NCBI GenBank assembly: GCA_033439295.1
Contig: JAVTLE010000021.1
Coordinates: 9 to 64,008, forward strand
DNA length: 64,000 bases
Direction: 5' to 3'
DNA from: Deuterostichococcus epilithicus
Taxonomy: Eukaryota > Chlorophyta > Trebouxiophyceae > Prasiolales > Stichococcaceae
Shown here: piece by piece, positions 11,776-25,000 of the stretch
Position numbering within the stretch: position 1 is the first letter of the stretch
Layout of the letters: every line of letters starts with the position of its first letter
The notes under the pieces: generated by a model
The model's database searches: none
Told to the model about the DNA's origin: nothing
The model's input: the letters and a program-made list of their open reading frames with translations, nothing else
Translations under genes and position numbers: made by a program

Positions 11776-12738
11776 GCGGCGCGGCCGAGGCACGGCCTAG
11801 CTGCGGCAGGCTGCTTGCTGGCTATGCAGCAGAGGGCAGGCGCTCATGCTCTGGATCCATACTCGGCAAGGCTCTAGTTACACGGCCCAAAGCATTGACT
11901 CGAGTGGACTGTTACCGAGCAGCCACTGCGCAACGACTTGCACACAAGGAGGAGCCTTGGATGGGTGCGCAGTTGAGCAGCGGATCCCAGGCGATCATTA
12001 TCTGCGCAGAATTGTGAGAAGAATTTCCATCTGCAAACGATTCTTCTCACAATTCTGCGCAGATAATGAGCCCTTCGCTGCACCCGCACGTTGCTGCACG
12101 TTGCTGCACGGGACCTGCTGGAATGCTGACAGAACTGCAATCAGCCGAGTAGAGTTTTGTTTCAACGCGACGATAAATCAGTCTTTTATCAGCCAGCAAA
12201 ACTGCCTGCGCTTCGGCGCTCAGCTACGTCACCATTCTTGGTCCAAGGCTGGTCCAACGTGGCCTCAGTCCAGTTGCTCAGTCCTCTCGATACGTTATTA
12301 CCAACACCATCAGACACTGTTACGGCCCTCCCCTATCCGGCTATCCTGCCATGACCGGAACATCTGGAAATCGTTTTGCATCCATAAAACATGGTGGGAA
12401 CTGGCGCAGCGCGGCACTGATTTCATTGCTCGAACCAGCAGCTGACTACTGAACAGCTGGCAGCATCGGTGCAGCCAATTCCGTTCCATGGGGCCATCTG
12501 ACGGCCAGCCAATGGCGGCAGGCTTCGCTGATGCTCAGTGTCCGGCGGTCAAGGGCGGCGCGCCATAAGCTGGATTTTGAGGCACGCCCTGCGCTTCACC
12601 GCTTTGCCAGCGTTGGTGACAGCTCACAAGCAGCCGACGCTGCAAGTCGCATGTGCAGACGGGCTGTGGACACACTGCGCTGTGGTGCTCGAGACTTGTG
12701 TGACGCACAGGTACACCCGCGGCGCAGACGGCGCGGCC
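11776..12738. promoter_or_regulatory. Divergent promoter region between amine oxidase and sugar dehydrogenase
   Basis: No coding exon was recognised in these 963 bases, which separate two head-to-head genes. It probably holds both promoters and 5' leaders. Its one striking feature is the inverted repeat at 11996-12068; GTTGCTGCAC also repeats near 12092-12111. No TATA box was convincing. Confidence 0.6.
11996..12068. repeat. Perfect 29-bp inverted repeat with 15-nt loop
   Basis: The left arm at 11996-12024 (starting CATTATCTGCGCAGAATTG) is exactly complementary to the right arm at 12040-12068. The spacer is TTCCATCTGCAAACG. It could form a cruciform in DNA or a long hairpin in RNA. It could also be a tiny palindromic insertion, but no target-site duplication was evident. 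Confidence 0.97.
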
Positions 12739-15700
12739 ATGCCGGCCAGGCAGCTGGAGCTGGCCAGCCTGCCGGTCAGCTACGGCGGCGGCCAGCACGC
12801 ACGGGCGCCGCAGTGGCAGCGCCTCGGCTCCGCTGACCCGCCACCGCACCTCGTGCGACCGGCGGCGGCGCGCCACTACTGGGTGGTCCCAGGACCAGCC
12901 CCCGACCGGTGCAAGTGAGTTTCGATGCCGCACACCTTCAGCAGTCCTGATAGCCCAGCTGCATTTGCCAACTGCACGGACGAGGCTGACCTGCACTGAT
13001 TCCGCAACATGAGGGTTGCAGGATGAACATCCCGCTGGGGTACCCGCCTTCTGCCACATGGTATCTGCTGTGGCATCCGGCAACCCATTGCCCTGCTGCT
13101 CATCCCAGCGCCTCCGTTACGCAGGCGGCTGGCGGTCGCGGCGTGTCTGGTGATCTTCATCCTCGTCACCGTTGCGGCATCCGTTGCATCCACAGCCGGC
13201 CGCCACAAGGCCGCCAGCAGCACAGACCACCTGGAGCGCCAACTGCAGCTGCCACCTGGCTTCGTGGCCGCGCAATACTCACCAGAGGTCGGTGTTTCAG
13301 CCGCTGCTGTTTCTGCCCTTCTAAGCAGCAATTGTTGCAAAGGTGGCGGCGGCGGCGACGAGCTCAGAGTGGCCAGGAATTTCAGCGGAGGCCTCCTCCT
13401 GCACCCAATCATCACCCAGTGTGCTCATGTAATCCTGTACCAAACCTGGCCAGCCCTTGCAGCGCAGCGTCGCAAGTCCATGGCAGCAGTCACAGTGAGC
13501 CCGACCTGCACCAACGCCGCAGGTGCTGCCAGACGCCCGCAGCATGGCGCTGTCGCGTGGATTCAATGGGGGCGCCACTATTGTGTACATCGGCACGCGG
13601 GAAAAGCGCGAGGTGAATTTTTCGAATATGTTCTATCAGTATCATAATATTTGAAAACGTGGTGCAGTGTGTTGATTCGTTTGTCCTTCGTGTGGCAATG
13701 TACCTCCGGATCTGCAGGGTGGCTTTTGAAGCTGGACCCACTTGATTGCTGGGCCGCCTGGCCGAGAGTTTGCTGTCGTCATTATCAGGCTGACACGCCT
13801 GTCAATCAATTTAAAAACGTTGGTCGGAACCCTTGGCAGTGCAAATTCCCGAGTCGTTCGTGCTGCTTATAAACTTGGCTATGTGAACGCTTCTGCTGGC
13901 TCCTGCCCTCTTCGAACAGCCGGGCTTGCTCTGGCAGGTGTACGCGCTGGTGGACAGGGACAGCGATGGGCGGGCGGACGCAGCGCACGTGCTGCTGCGC
14001 GGCCTGGAACACCCCAACGGCGTCGTCTGGCTGGGCGGGTCGCTGTTTGTGCAGACCACGCGGCAGCTGCTGCGCTACGATGGCATCGACGCCTTTGCAC
14101 TGGCCGGCAAGGTATGCCTCGAACAGGATGCGCTTTTGTGGTGACGCCACGGCATAGAGGAGTCGCCATGCGTGTGCCCAGCTGGCTTTTCTCTTGAAAA
14201 AAAAGCAAACCAACGCATGGCTCTTGGACGCTGCCAGTCATGGCCGCCGATACCTGGCCGCCGAAGCGCGCCGTTCCAAACTCAGCGTCTCACATGTTGA
14301 CATCCCATGCAGGCTCCGCCGGCGCCAACCGTGGTCAGCGACTTTCTGAAGGATACCGACCCGCGCGGGCATGCCTGGAAGTACATGGCGGCGGGGCCTG
14401 ACGGCCACCTGTACATCGCCGTCGGCTCGCCATGCGACAAGTACGGCAGCTCCAGCTCGGCCTGCTTGCCAGCCATTCGCAGTTCTCATTTGCGTTGGCA
14501 TTCAACCTGGTTGCGGCGCCTGCGCCCATCTGCTGCAACATTGGGCACCTTGATGTCACAAATTTAGCGGCTGATGAGTAACACAGCACTACCATGCCGC
14601 CCTCTGCTACTGAACCTGGCCGTTCTGATCACAGGTGCACCTGTGAGCCGCTGGGCCCGGTGCGTTACTGCACCATCGCACGCATTGCTGTCGACGGCAC
14701 CAACCCGGAGATTTACGCATCAGGTGCCGCCTGAGTGATAGCCTCTTTCGTCGAACCAGCCCCCGTTTCGAAGGTGTCCCTGTCTCGTGTCCAGCACTGA
14801 GCTTGGAGCGGCCGGCCAGCAACTGTGACAGACCACGCTGCGGCGCAAGGCACATCCATGCTGGTGCGCATGCTGATGAGTGGTCCAAATCGCGCCGCAC
14901 GGTTTGCTGCAATGCTGTCGCAGGCATCCGCAACACGGTGGGCATCACGTTCCACCCCGACACAGGGGAAATGTGGTACACATCAAATGGCAGCGACCAT
15001 CTAGGCGGTGCGGCTCTGCCCCGGTTTCGCCAGTCTCGCTCAACTGTCACCTGTGCACTTCTGCCAAAACACATTCGCTCGGCCTCGGTTTGGTGCTTCA
15101 CCCAAGCTGGACCAGTCGTTGGCCTGACGCTCTCTGACCTCTACCACGATGTTGATAGCACAGCAGCCAACTGACGCCCAATCATGTGAACGTATGTACT
15201 TTTGCGTCCATATGCAGACGACAAGCCAGACGATGGCCTCGTACGCGTGCCACGCAATGGCACCGACCTGGGCTTCCCGCAGTGCGAGTCTTTTGGCCGC
15301 GGGGCCCCCACCCTCCGGGAGCCGGGGTCAGGACAGCAGGTGGGCAACATGTCGATGTTTTGAACCTGCAGCACCCTGTGCCGAGGGGGGTGTCGGCTGG
15401 GGTGCCCTATTGCCAGGAGCGCAATACAGCAATGAGCAAGCCACGCTGTTGCGTGTAGTGGTCTGACTCGAGCTCCTTTTAGCATCTTGCTGGACCAAGA
15501 TGGGGGACGTCGTACTGGTGTCGTAACTGCACGCAGATTTACGACCCAAAGTACCCACCACAAGGGCAAGAGAATGCCGACGCCGCCGCCGGGCAGGCCT
15601 ACTGCGAGTCAGGTATGACCGTTTTGAAGCATCCGAACCCAGACATGGGCTGATTTTTGCGGCCTGCAGGCGATGGCAGTAATGCAAAGTTGCCGCCGAA

Positions 15701-16558
15701 GATGCAGTCTGACACAGCGAGGATGAAGGAGAGGCGTCAACTCTGATGCCACCTCCCTTGCCTGCAGACGCAATCCTGCGGCCGGTGCAGACGCTGGGGC
15801 CGCACGTGGCGGCGCTGGGCGTGCAGGTGTACAATGGCACCATGTTCCCGCAGCAGTACGACCGCTCAGTATTTGTTGCGGAGCATGGCAGCTGGCGCCT
15901 CAAGCGCAAGGACGACATCGGGCACCGGGTGCGCTCTATGCTGATGAATCCGATGCCTGCAACGTTTGCGCCTTGAACTGCTGCCACAGGTTCGAGAGAG
16001 TTCGCAGGCGAGTACCCGCTGTGGATCATGCTGGAATACAGGCTACACTGGGCGTCATGCCGCCACCATGCCGCACTTGCCAGATCTGCAGCCGGGCGGG
16101 AGTTCTGTGTGAATTGCAGCGGACTGCCAGAGGGTGTCATCTTGTGTCTGCAGATCGTGGAGGTGCGCCTGGATGGCAACGGCAGGGCAGTGAAGCACCA
16201 GATCTTTGCCTCCGGATGGGCGGTCGATTCTGGCACGGCAGAGCAGAGCTACTGGGGTGGGTATGCAACCTCTGCTTGAATTTTCTTCAGGATCATGCAG
16301 CCCAAGTGCAGGCGTCCATCCGCACCTGTGGACTTTCCTTACAGGCATCCGCGCGCTGTTGCCGCCTGAGATTCCGCTCGTGTTCCATCGCGTCCGTCGC
16401 GTCGCATCGAGCAAAGCACCCATCTTTGCATCAAGTGATGAGTGGCTCAACGTGTCTTTGCAGGGCGGCCGGTGGACATCCTGGTGATGCCGGACGGCGC
16501 GCTGCTCGTGTCGGATGACTACTCCGGCGCCGTCACCCGCATCAGCTACCAGCGTTGA
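12739..16558 (+). CDS. Membrane-anchored PQQ-type sugar (sorbosone/aldose) dehydrogenase
   Basis: A six-bladed propeller dehydrogenase of the PQQ-dependent glucose/sorbosone family, which oxidises aldose-type sugars with a quinone cofactor. Twelve exons join in frame: 12739-12914, 13125-13287, 13523-13612, 13938-14111, 14313-14440, 14635-14723, 14924-15007, 15218-15339, 15537-15612, 15768-15928, 16154-16256 and 16464-16558, giving about 486 residues. A 59-residue basic/proline-rich tail precedes one transmembrane segment (LAVAACLVIFILVTVAASVA), so the propeller should face the lumen or outside. Family hallmarks in order are PDARSMAL, ALVDRDSDGRAD, LEHPNGVVW, AAGPDGHLYIAVGSPC, GIRNTVGITFHPDTGEMWYT, GPHVAALG, VFVAEHGSW, YWGRPVDILVMPDGALLVSD. 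The family is common in bacteria and patchy in eukaryotes. Substrate and cofactor are inferred from the family. The first exon rests on splice logic only. Confidence 0.87.
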
Positions 16559-17377
16559 GAAACGTCGATTGATTGATGACTAGCGGCAGAAGACATCCTT
16601 GATCGTTCGAGGTCGTCATAGCGGGTTTAGGTTCGCACACATGGGTCTGTTGTTGCTGACAACGTCCGGTCTGGTGGGCACACCCTTGCTCGACTGAGGT
16701 GCATGGGCAGCTAACCCCCGAACGAATGTGGCACGTCAATGGTCAGATGGGCAATGTGCGACTCTCGCGAGGCGCTGCCGCCGCAGCCTCCGCCGTGCGG
16801 TACAGTAGTACGATTGAATCACATCAAACTGCACGATCACAGGGCCAGCGAGAGATTGAACCTTTTCAGATCTCACGATTGCTGGCAAGATACTTCGTAT
16901 GCAATTGCAGTCGCGCCTGTGCGGCAATGCAAAGCCTGACGAGCGTGTCACGCGACTCGAGCTGCTGACGTAGCTGCCGTTGATCCCGTGAACGACCCTG
17001 CAAGAGGCTGCGTCAGTGCGGCCAAGGCGATCCAGAGTTCTCGACAATTGAGTTCGTGCGTAGGCAACCTTGATTCGCGACTAGCAGGTTGCGTCCTATT
17101 CTGACTAGTACGACCTTCAGTGTGGGCAAACTGCGTGCGTTGAACGCGCCAATTGCTGTTCTTCAAACTCTGTAGCACCTGTCGGTGTAGCCTTGCGCCC
17201 GATGTTTCCGCGTGTTGCTTGCGCGGCGCCGGCAGCGGGGAGTCCCACAGCGGTCACTGCAGCGTTCGACGATACTCCGCATTGCTGACTCGCAAATGTA
17301 CAAGATCAGTACATGCCGTTGACTGAGCACTCGGAAAGTGTTGAAGCCTCGCGGCGGCCTGCGATCCGCGAGTGCAC
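16559..17377. other. Intergenic region between dehydrogenase and GT61 genes
   Basis: No gene was seen. It must hold the dehydrogenase 3' UTR and the promoter of the downstream gene on the same strand. No clear TGTAA signal was found. Confidence 0.6.
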
Positions 17378-20300
17378 ATGGCGCGGCAGCAGGCGCCGCT
17401 GCGCAGCGCGCTGCTAGTGCTGGGCGGTGCGCTACTCGGCGCGGTGCTGGCGACTCTCCTGCATGGCGCGGTACTCAGCCATCCGCCCGCCGACCTGGAC
17501 ACATGTGAGTCATGCCCTCCAGCGGGCACCTGCAAGTGCTTGCAAGGCGGATCAAGCGCGTGTCACCAGCGTCAATGCTGCTGAGCCGTCTGACTGCCCT
17601 GGCGACAGGGCTCCCACGCCCGCGCAGTGCAGACGTGCCAGCGGACGAGCTGAACGATGAGGCAGCCAGTGGAGACGGCGCCGGCGACCAGCATCACCAC
17701 TACCTGCGCCTGCGGCGCCTGAACCCCGACCATGCGTACCCTGAAGTGCGGCTGCCGACACGCTGGCCACGAAATCTGATGCCCAGCACCTGCAAGCACT
17801 GCTGCCAGCTGCAGTGTAGAGCGGCCAACAGCCAGCACCTGGGTTGTCGATGGCAGCAGGAGGCGTCACGCGAATGGCGCTGTCAGCTCCCCCAAAGCTT
17901 CACTCAGCGCGTCGGCACAGCGGCTTCTAACAAAGGCTCGGGAGGGCAAGCCGAATGAACCGCGTGCCTCACACCATGGCACCACGTCACGTCAGAAAGT
18001 ACTTATTCCGATCGCACCGGCGATGCAGGATGCCGCATGCTGCGTCGCTCCACAGCTGAGCGCTTACATACAATATGCACACCCTGAACATCTGCCAGCA
18101 TTCAGGACGTGATTACATCAAACTGCAGGATGTGGAGCCGTGGCTGCCGATGGTGGTGGAGGACTGCCTGCCGTGGATGAACCGGCAGGCGGCGCCGTGC
18201 CTGATGGCGGCGGCGGGGCCGGACAGCAACCTCATCGCGGCGCAGGAGCTGCTGTACCCAGACTACAAGATCCGGCGGCCGGGGTTCCTGAACGGCGAAT
18301 ACGCGGCCAAGTGGGAGGTGAGATCCGGGGGCATGATGTGCAGGGTCAGGTTGGCGGCCACAGCAGCCGCCTGCGCAGTGCGGTCAGGCTTGCTGCCTGA
18401 CGAGACCAGAGTGCAAGCTGCTGCCCCTGCCTGTGAAAGGGTGCGCCTGTGCAAGCACGGGGAGGTGCACATCCAGTCGGTGTGCACCTCCCGAGGCATT
18501 TCAATATCTAGCGCAGAGGCTGCTCAACTTCCCGCTGGATGGCGACTGGCGAATGCGCACGAAAGGCTGGCTGCGGCGGGACGGCCAGACTGGCCAGGCG
18601 AGGCCTCTGTTTCCGACGCTTTGGAAGTCTGCATCTTCCCGCTCCGTGGCTCGCACTGCCAGTTACAATCATGCAGCCTTCCTGTCGCAACGGAGGTGCA
18701 AGATGCTACCGGCTGCCACGATGTGCGTCGAGCCCCTGAGATGGCCGGCGTGTCAGCAGAGCCCAGCATGCAATGGTGTTTTCGAGGCTGTGTCAGAAAA
18801 GCTTGTGTCCAGGGCGGACACCAAAGAACCGCCGACCGCAGAACCTGGTATTCGCCAATGCGACACTGGGGGAGGACCCGCCGGCGGACAGCTGGGGGCC
18901 ACGGCACTGCATGGCGGCGGACACGCCGCACGCGCAGTTCCTCATGACTGCGGCGGACGCGGCGGCGGACATGGCAGAGGCCCTGGCGGCGGAATCAGGC
19001 GCGTGATTTCCTCAGTGCTCATTGCTGCGGCTGGAGCCTGCGCTGCCGCGACCCTCAGGTCCTGTGCGCCGCCATCCTCTTGCTGAACGCATCAAACCTG
19101 CAGCATTTCTCAGGCCCGCGCACCTTGCCTGCTCAAACCAGGCGTTGCCGCGATCCCTGGCACGGTGGTGCTGGCGACGACACCGCAGAGCCTCACCTGG
19201 CCGCACTTCACGGAGGGGACCACCCACCCGCCAATCCAGGTGCCCAGAAGTTCACAGTGTGCATTTGTTTCATGAGTGGCGCGCTTGCTCTGCCGACCTG
19301 AAGACAACCTGCTAGCACTGGCGTCCGCCCAGCCGGCTGGCTCTGAAAGTGGAAAAGGGTCCACCTGTGATAGCAGAGCCGAAAGGGTCATCGGCTGATG
19401 GCAGAAGGGTGACGCAATGGCCCACTGGCGACGCACCTCGTTGCTGCTGCCGCAGGCAGCTGAGTTTGCGGATGGCAGGGCGCGTGCGCTCGCTGGCGTG
19501 CCTGTAAGCAGCGCAAAGGGCCCCAACGATTGGCAGCCCGTCATCTGGCGCGGCCTGGGCTTCGACTACAACACCCTACTGACCACCAGGCAGGTGAGCG
19601 CGTCCGTTCCGGGCCGTCAACGTCAGCATCGTTGGGCGGGCGGCATGCATTTCCAAGTCAAGCCCTCCGATGCACCTGGAGGCTGTAAGCCAGCGGGTTT
19701 GCTGCTCCTTGTGTGGTGTGGTGAGCCCGCGAGACGAGCAAGTTCCAAGCCGTCCTGGAGTCGTGGCATTCCGCTGCACCTGCGCAAGTCTGCTCGGGGA
19801 GCCATCACAGATTTGAACCTGATGGTTGCTGGTCCTGCAGGCGCCACCCGGTACAGTGGTGGAGCGGCTGGTGTTTTCCTGCCGCTGCCCGCACCACCAC
19901 CCGGTGTTTGACCGCCTTGTGGCACACGCCGCAGGCGCCAATCGCACCGTGCCGCTCAGCCAGCGCAAGGTGCCAGCTGCGGCTGCCCTCTCGCTGTAGA
20001 CCACCAAGAAACACCGTCATGTATTGGGAGCTGCAGGGCGGCTGTCCGGCGCAGCCAGCCTGTGTCGAGGCTGCGGCCCAGTAGTGTGCATGCATGGCGC
20101 TACTCCGGACTTGTCAGCAAGATGTCGCATTGAGGTCGCAGACATACAACGGACACGTCTTCAACCTACCAGAACGCCGCATGCAGACGGTGGTGTACAT
20201 GTCTCGCACCCCCGGCGCCGGCGGCCTGGCGGCCAACGGCGGCCGCATGATCCTCAACGAGGCGGAGCTGCTGGCAGCGATCGAGGCGCTCCTGAAGCAG

Positions 20301-21305
20301 CGCGGCCGCAACGAGCGGCTGCAGGTCTTCAAGCCTGACGACTTCGAGGACTTCACTGGCGTCGTCAGCTTCTTCTCTGACGAGGTGGGCATGCTGCAAC
20401 CATGCGACGGCTGCGTGCAGACGGCTGCCCTTGTTCTCCAGCAGCACTTAAGATATATACCGGGGTAGAGTAGCGAAATTGAGGCGCGGTGCAGAGACGT
20501 GGTGGCAGCGCCTGCCACCGGCAAGCAAGCAGACCGGGGGTTTTCAGCGTGCCATTTGGTGCGTCTGCAGCTGTGCATGTTGGTGGCGATGCGTGAGGAG
20601 GGCGACCTGGTCGTGACGAGCAGGTGGCCGCCATCATCGGGCCCCACGGCAGCGCCTTCCTCAACATGCTGTGGACGGCGCCGGGCGCGCTGCTGATCGA
20701 GATCATGAACGACAACATGGAGGGCAACGTGGTGTTTTGGGAGGTGAGTCCTCCGGCAATGTGGTCGTTTCCATGTCGGCTCTCCCTCACAGCTCACAAG
20801 GGCGTGACGGCGGTGTCGTTGCGGGGGAAGTGCTGCATCCTCGCTGGCTCCAGCATTGCACTGCTGGCTCTTGTGTTCACGCTTGCGGTGCTGGGATCGG
20901 ATTGAGTCGGCCCTGATTCCGCAGCGGTGTCCGCAGATGGGGGCCAACCTGGGCCATCATTATTGGCCGCTCCCCGTCCCCGGTGACAACCCCACCCGCG
21001 GCGCCAACCTGCAGGCGCCAGTTGACGATGTCGTGCAGATCCTGTCGAGGTGAGGAATTTCTGTGGACGTGGAGGCACAGGAACGCATCTGCCATGCCAC
21101 GCTGCCTTCAATGCATTCCCACCCGTGCGGCAAAGGTGGCACTGACTGCATGCGATTCCACAGGAATCTGGGGGTGGAGGTGAAACAGCCTCCTGTTGAG
21201 CCATCCTACTGGTGGGACTTTCAGCAGCCACCCGTCCAGAGTCGCCCACCGCGGAAACACCGCAAAAGCGGCAACAGTCATGAAGGCGGCGTGATGATTG
21301 CATAG
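17378..21305 (+). CDS. GT61-family Golgi glycosyltransferase (DUF563)
   Basis: A GT61-family enzyme, the family of plant beta-1,2-xylosyltransferases and animal EOGT/POMGNT2, which transfer sugars onto glycoproteins or wall polymers in the ER or Golgi. The start is the ATG at 17378. The product begins with a type II anchor (ALLVLGGALLGAVLATLLHG). Exons read: 17378-17504, 17633-17745, 18099-18317, about 18851-19002, 19142-19239 and 19457-19590, 19841-19969, about 20143-20384, 20624-20743, 20937-21049 and 21164-21305. The catalytic half shows VVYMSRTPGAGG, RMILNEAELLAAIEALL, the family signature IIGPHGSAFLNMLW followed by APGALLIEI, and LGHHYWPL. The C-terminal tail is basic. The middle exons at 18851-19590 are the least certain. 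Donor sugar and acceptor cannot be told from sequence. Confidence 0.85.
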
Positions 21306-22000
21306 CGTTCAGTGGTGGCACTACCAGCCTGCCTCCTATCGCAGCAGAAAATCACCGATGGCGCAGGAAGGAAATTGTCCAGCACAGTATCATCTGGCGC
21401 AGCGGAATCCAGTCTTGTCGCTTTTGGGAGAGGCCTTGGCCTCGTGACGGGCCCCTTTCGGCATCAATGTCATGGGCTGCTTCTGGCCTTTTGCGTGAAC
21501 TGCTGACATGCTGGTTTGGTACCTCCCCGACATGCCGCGGTTCGCATTACCCTTGGCCTCGTGACACGAGCGCTGTTGATTTACTCCCTCGTAACTGGGG
21601 CTCCAGGTGGGCATCACAACTGCTGTTGGGGGTTCCGCAACATTGCTCTTTGGCGGATAGAAGCTAACAGACCTAGACGGTCAGGACAGGCGAGGATACC
21701 CACCTCGACCATGCAGATAAGTGAACACCCTGAACAAGTAGCGGTCTGAAACAGCTTCGCGAGCCTCAGCTCAAAACACCTGTGCTCACTTGCGTTTGGC
21801 AACGTCGGAAATCAGGCGCCTTCTCCCTCAACTTCGATTCAGACCTGCTGTAGAAGAGTTGTTGAAAGAGCATCACAAGCATGCATGAGCGCCCTTTCGG
21901 GCGTCGGCTGCCAACAGCTGATGCAGATGCGATTCAGCAGCGCCCTTGATGTTGCACCTACTTGCAGCGCCAGCCGCTGGTGCCTCCGATCTCCCTCCAT
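21306..22000. other. Tail-to-tail intergenic region
   Basis: Region between the converging GT61 gene and the AP2 gene. It should contain both 3' UTRs. No gene, repeat or clear poly(A) signal was recognised. Confidence 0.55.
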
Positions 22001-25000
22001 CTACTGCAGAGGCCAGGCACTCGTCGCTGGCGCAGGCACTGCTGCAGGCTGCACGGCAGGCACCTGCGCCTGCGGCTGGGCCGCCAGCCGCTGGGCCGCC
22101 TGCTGCTGCACGGCAATGAGGGCGGGCCCCGCGGCATGGCCGCCCGGCACAGACGCGCTGCCGGCGGCGGGCGGCGCGGCGGCGAGCACGCCCGCCCCCG
22201 CCGCTGCCGGCGGGGCGGCGTAACGCAGCGGCTGCTGGATCTGCGGCAGCCGGTCCCGGGGAAGCCCCCGCACAGGCATGCCGATGGAGGGGCCGCAGGG
22301 GCCCTGCGCCGCGGCGGCGGCCGCCGCCAGGGCGGCGCCTGCGCAGGGGAATTTTCGCGCTGGAAACAGCAAAGCATCGCTGCTCGGCTCCCGAGGCAGA
22401 GCTTCGACAATTGTAACACGATGCTCACAGGCAGCAGCGCCGAGCGACGTCGGCGCCGCCTTCCTGGCATGAGGTGCGTTGTGACAACAAGAGGAGCAAG
22501 CAGAGACAGGGTTCGGGCCAACACCTTGGACGGCGCTCCGGTGGCGCCCGGTCTGACTACCCTCGAGCACGGCGCCGGCCTCCGCCGCATTCTGCTGCGC
22601 CGCCGCGGTCGTGTTCAGCGCCCCGCCCCTGCGCAACAAGGATGACCAGCATGACGACTGCCAGCACGCGGGCAGGCAAATGCCGCGTGTGCAATTCCCG
22701 TTGATGCCCAGCAGCCGCTCGAACGCTCCAGGGCGCTGCACTCCAGAAGAGCCATCGGCGAGTGCCGCAACTGCACCGGTGCGGCGCACGTATCGAAGCA
22801 ACGACCGAGGCACGCACAAACTACGCACAAACTACCAGGCGATTGCAGCGCAAGCGACGGAAGGCAGCCCAGACTCACGTGGCCTTGACGACGGCGCGGG
22901 CAATGGACAGCGCGCGGGCTGCGGGGTCGTCGCCCTCCTCCGCCCACGCGCCGGTCTTGATCCAGCGCTCGAAGACGGCGCCGCCCTCCAGGCCGCCGTC
23001 GCCGCCGCCGCCGTCCGCCGCCAGCACCGCCTGCGGCGCGCCTGCCAGCAGCTGCAGCGGGGAGGAGGTGGGGTGAGCCGGCGTGGGGGCGAAGCCACTG
23101 GACACAGCAGAGGCAAGAGGAAACCTGCAGCAGCACGCAGCCGATGCCAGGCGGGGCCGAAACCGCTCTGCAGCCCCTGTGTGGTGCCATTGGAGGCGGT
23201 GACCAGCGCTGTGCACGGCCGCTCTTGAGGTGCTGTGGGAGCTTTGCAGGGTGTTGGCACAAACAAGCTGGTGGCTTCGCGACTGGTTTGTGTCGGGTTG
23301 AGGGTTTAGGGTTAAGTAGCGGCACCTGCTGCATCTTGTGGTACTCGGCGAGGTCTGCGCGGTAGTCCGACAGCGCAAAGTTGGTGGCTGCCGCCGTGCC
23401 GCGCAGCCGCACCTGCGTGCGCACTTGACGAAAGGTCACTCAGGGTGCCACTGTCATGGCACAGCAGCGATGTGCCGTCGTCTCACAGCGGAAGCCAGCC
23501 GTCAAGGTGAGCTTTGAGCTGCCCTTGCACTTGCACTTGCACTCGCACTTGGACCAGCCCCAAGGCTGTTCCTGGACCTGGTCGCCAGCAGCAGCACCGA
23601 GGAAGCCCGCTGCAGGTGACGTACTGCAACACACTGGCGCGGGAGGACGCCAGCAGGCGAGGGCTGGGACTCTGCGCACCAGGGCGGCGTCGTACATGCG
23701 GGCGGCTTCGCGCTCCTCGTTGAACAGGCCCAGGTAGATGTGCTTGCTGCCGGGAATGCCGATGCGCGCCTCCCACCGCCCTGCAGCAAGGGCGCAGTCA
23801 GTGATGTGGCGGCGCCCACAGGGTGGAGCCAACCGCGCCTGCCTCAGGCGGACTACACGGCGCAAGGCGTGCAGCGGGCCGACGGGGGGAGCCAGAGCCC
23901 AGACCCCAGCCGCACAGCGACGGAAAAAATACAATGTCCAGGCGATGTTCTGAGCACGCGGCATGTTCAGACAGCAGGATTCAGGGAAAGGCGATCCGCA
24001 GGGCAATGGGTGGTAATGGTATTTGGGTGGGAACCTGTCGCCAGTTGTCAACGATCGTGGTTCCTGCAAAGGGAGGAGCCAGGCATGCCAGCGGAGCGGA
24101 GCGGCGAGGCGAGGCCGCACCGGAGGGGTGGTGCGTGACGCCGCGGAAGGAGGAGGTGCCGCGGGAGAAGCCCTGGCTCTGGCGCCGCACCGCCATGATG
24201 AGCTCCTCCAGGCTGATGCTGTCCATGCACTCCGTCAGGTCCGCGTACCTGCGCAGCGTCACCAAGCGTTCGAAACGAGAAAGAAACCATTCGCTTCTTG
24301 TGGTGCTTCAGCCTGACTGTCCATGCACTCCGTCAGGTCCGCATGTCGAGTCGGCACGAACTGCCAGGCACACCAGCTCGAGAAAGTCGAGGGTGATGTG
24401 GCAGATGTGTGTCGGGCACTGCTTGAATACGGCTCTGGATTGCAGATGGCAGGTGCCTCTCTAGGCGCCCAAACCGCCGCCGCGCCGTCAGCCACTGCGT
24501 CCGCGGGGAGCCGCTTCCGACAGGGGCGCCCGTTGGGGTCCATCGCATCAATGCTGCAAGCGCACCTGGAGATGGTGAAGTTGGTCTTGACGCGGGGGCC
24601 CTTGCACTTGAGGGCGGCGACGTCGTACGCCTCGGCTGCGTGCTCCTCGTGCTCGTAGCCGCCCAGGTACACCTGCCGCCCCAGCTCCTTCACCCAGATG
24701 TGCGCCTCCCACCTGGGGGCAATTGGTGGAACCTCAGGGGAGGCCGGTCCCGGCTGGCAGCAATGGCGCCCGAAGCAGGGAAGCTCTGGTGGCAGAAGTG
24801 TGGCTTGGCTGACCGCACTGGCCATTCGGCCTGCGGCCAGTTTCAGTGGCTCCACCTGAGACTGGCCGCACACCACCGTGGCCAGTTTCGATGTGGCCTC
24901 AACCCTAAAACCCTTTCACCGGAACCCAGCCAACCAGGGAGACATCGAAGAGGAGCTCGACGGTGCATCGTGCTGTCTGCCATCACTCTAGCAGTCTTTC

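Noticed and set aside
11521-11793. Amine oxidase start 18 bases further upstream at 11793
   Set aside because: That codon is GTG; the first ATG in the frame is at 11775, which still precedes the membrane anchor.
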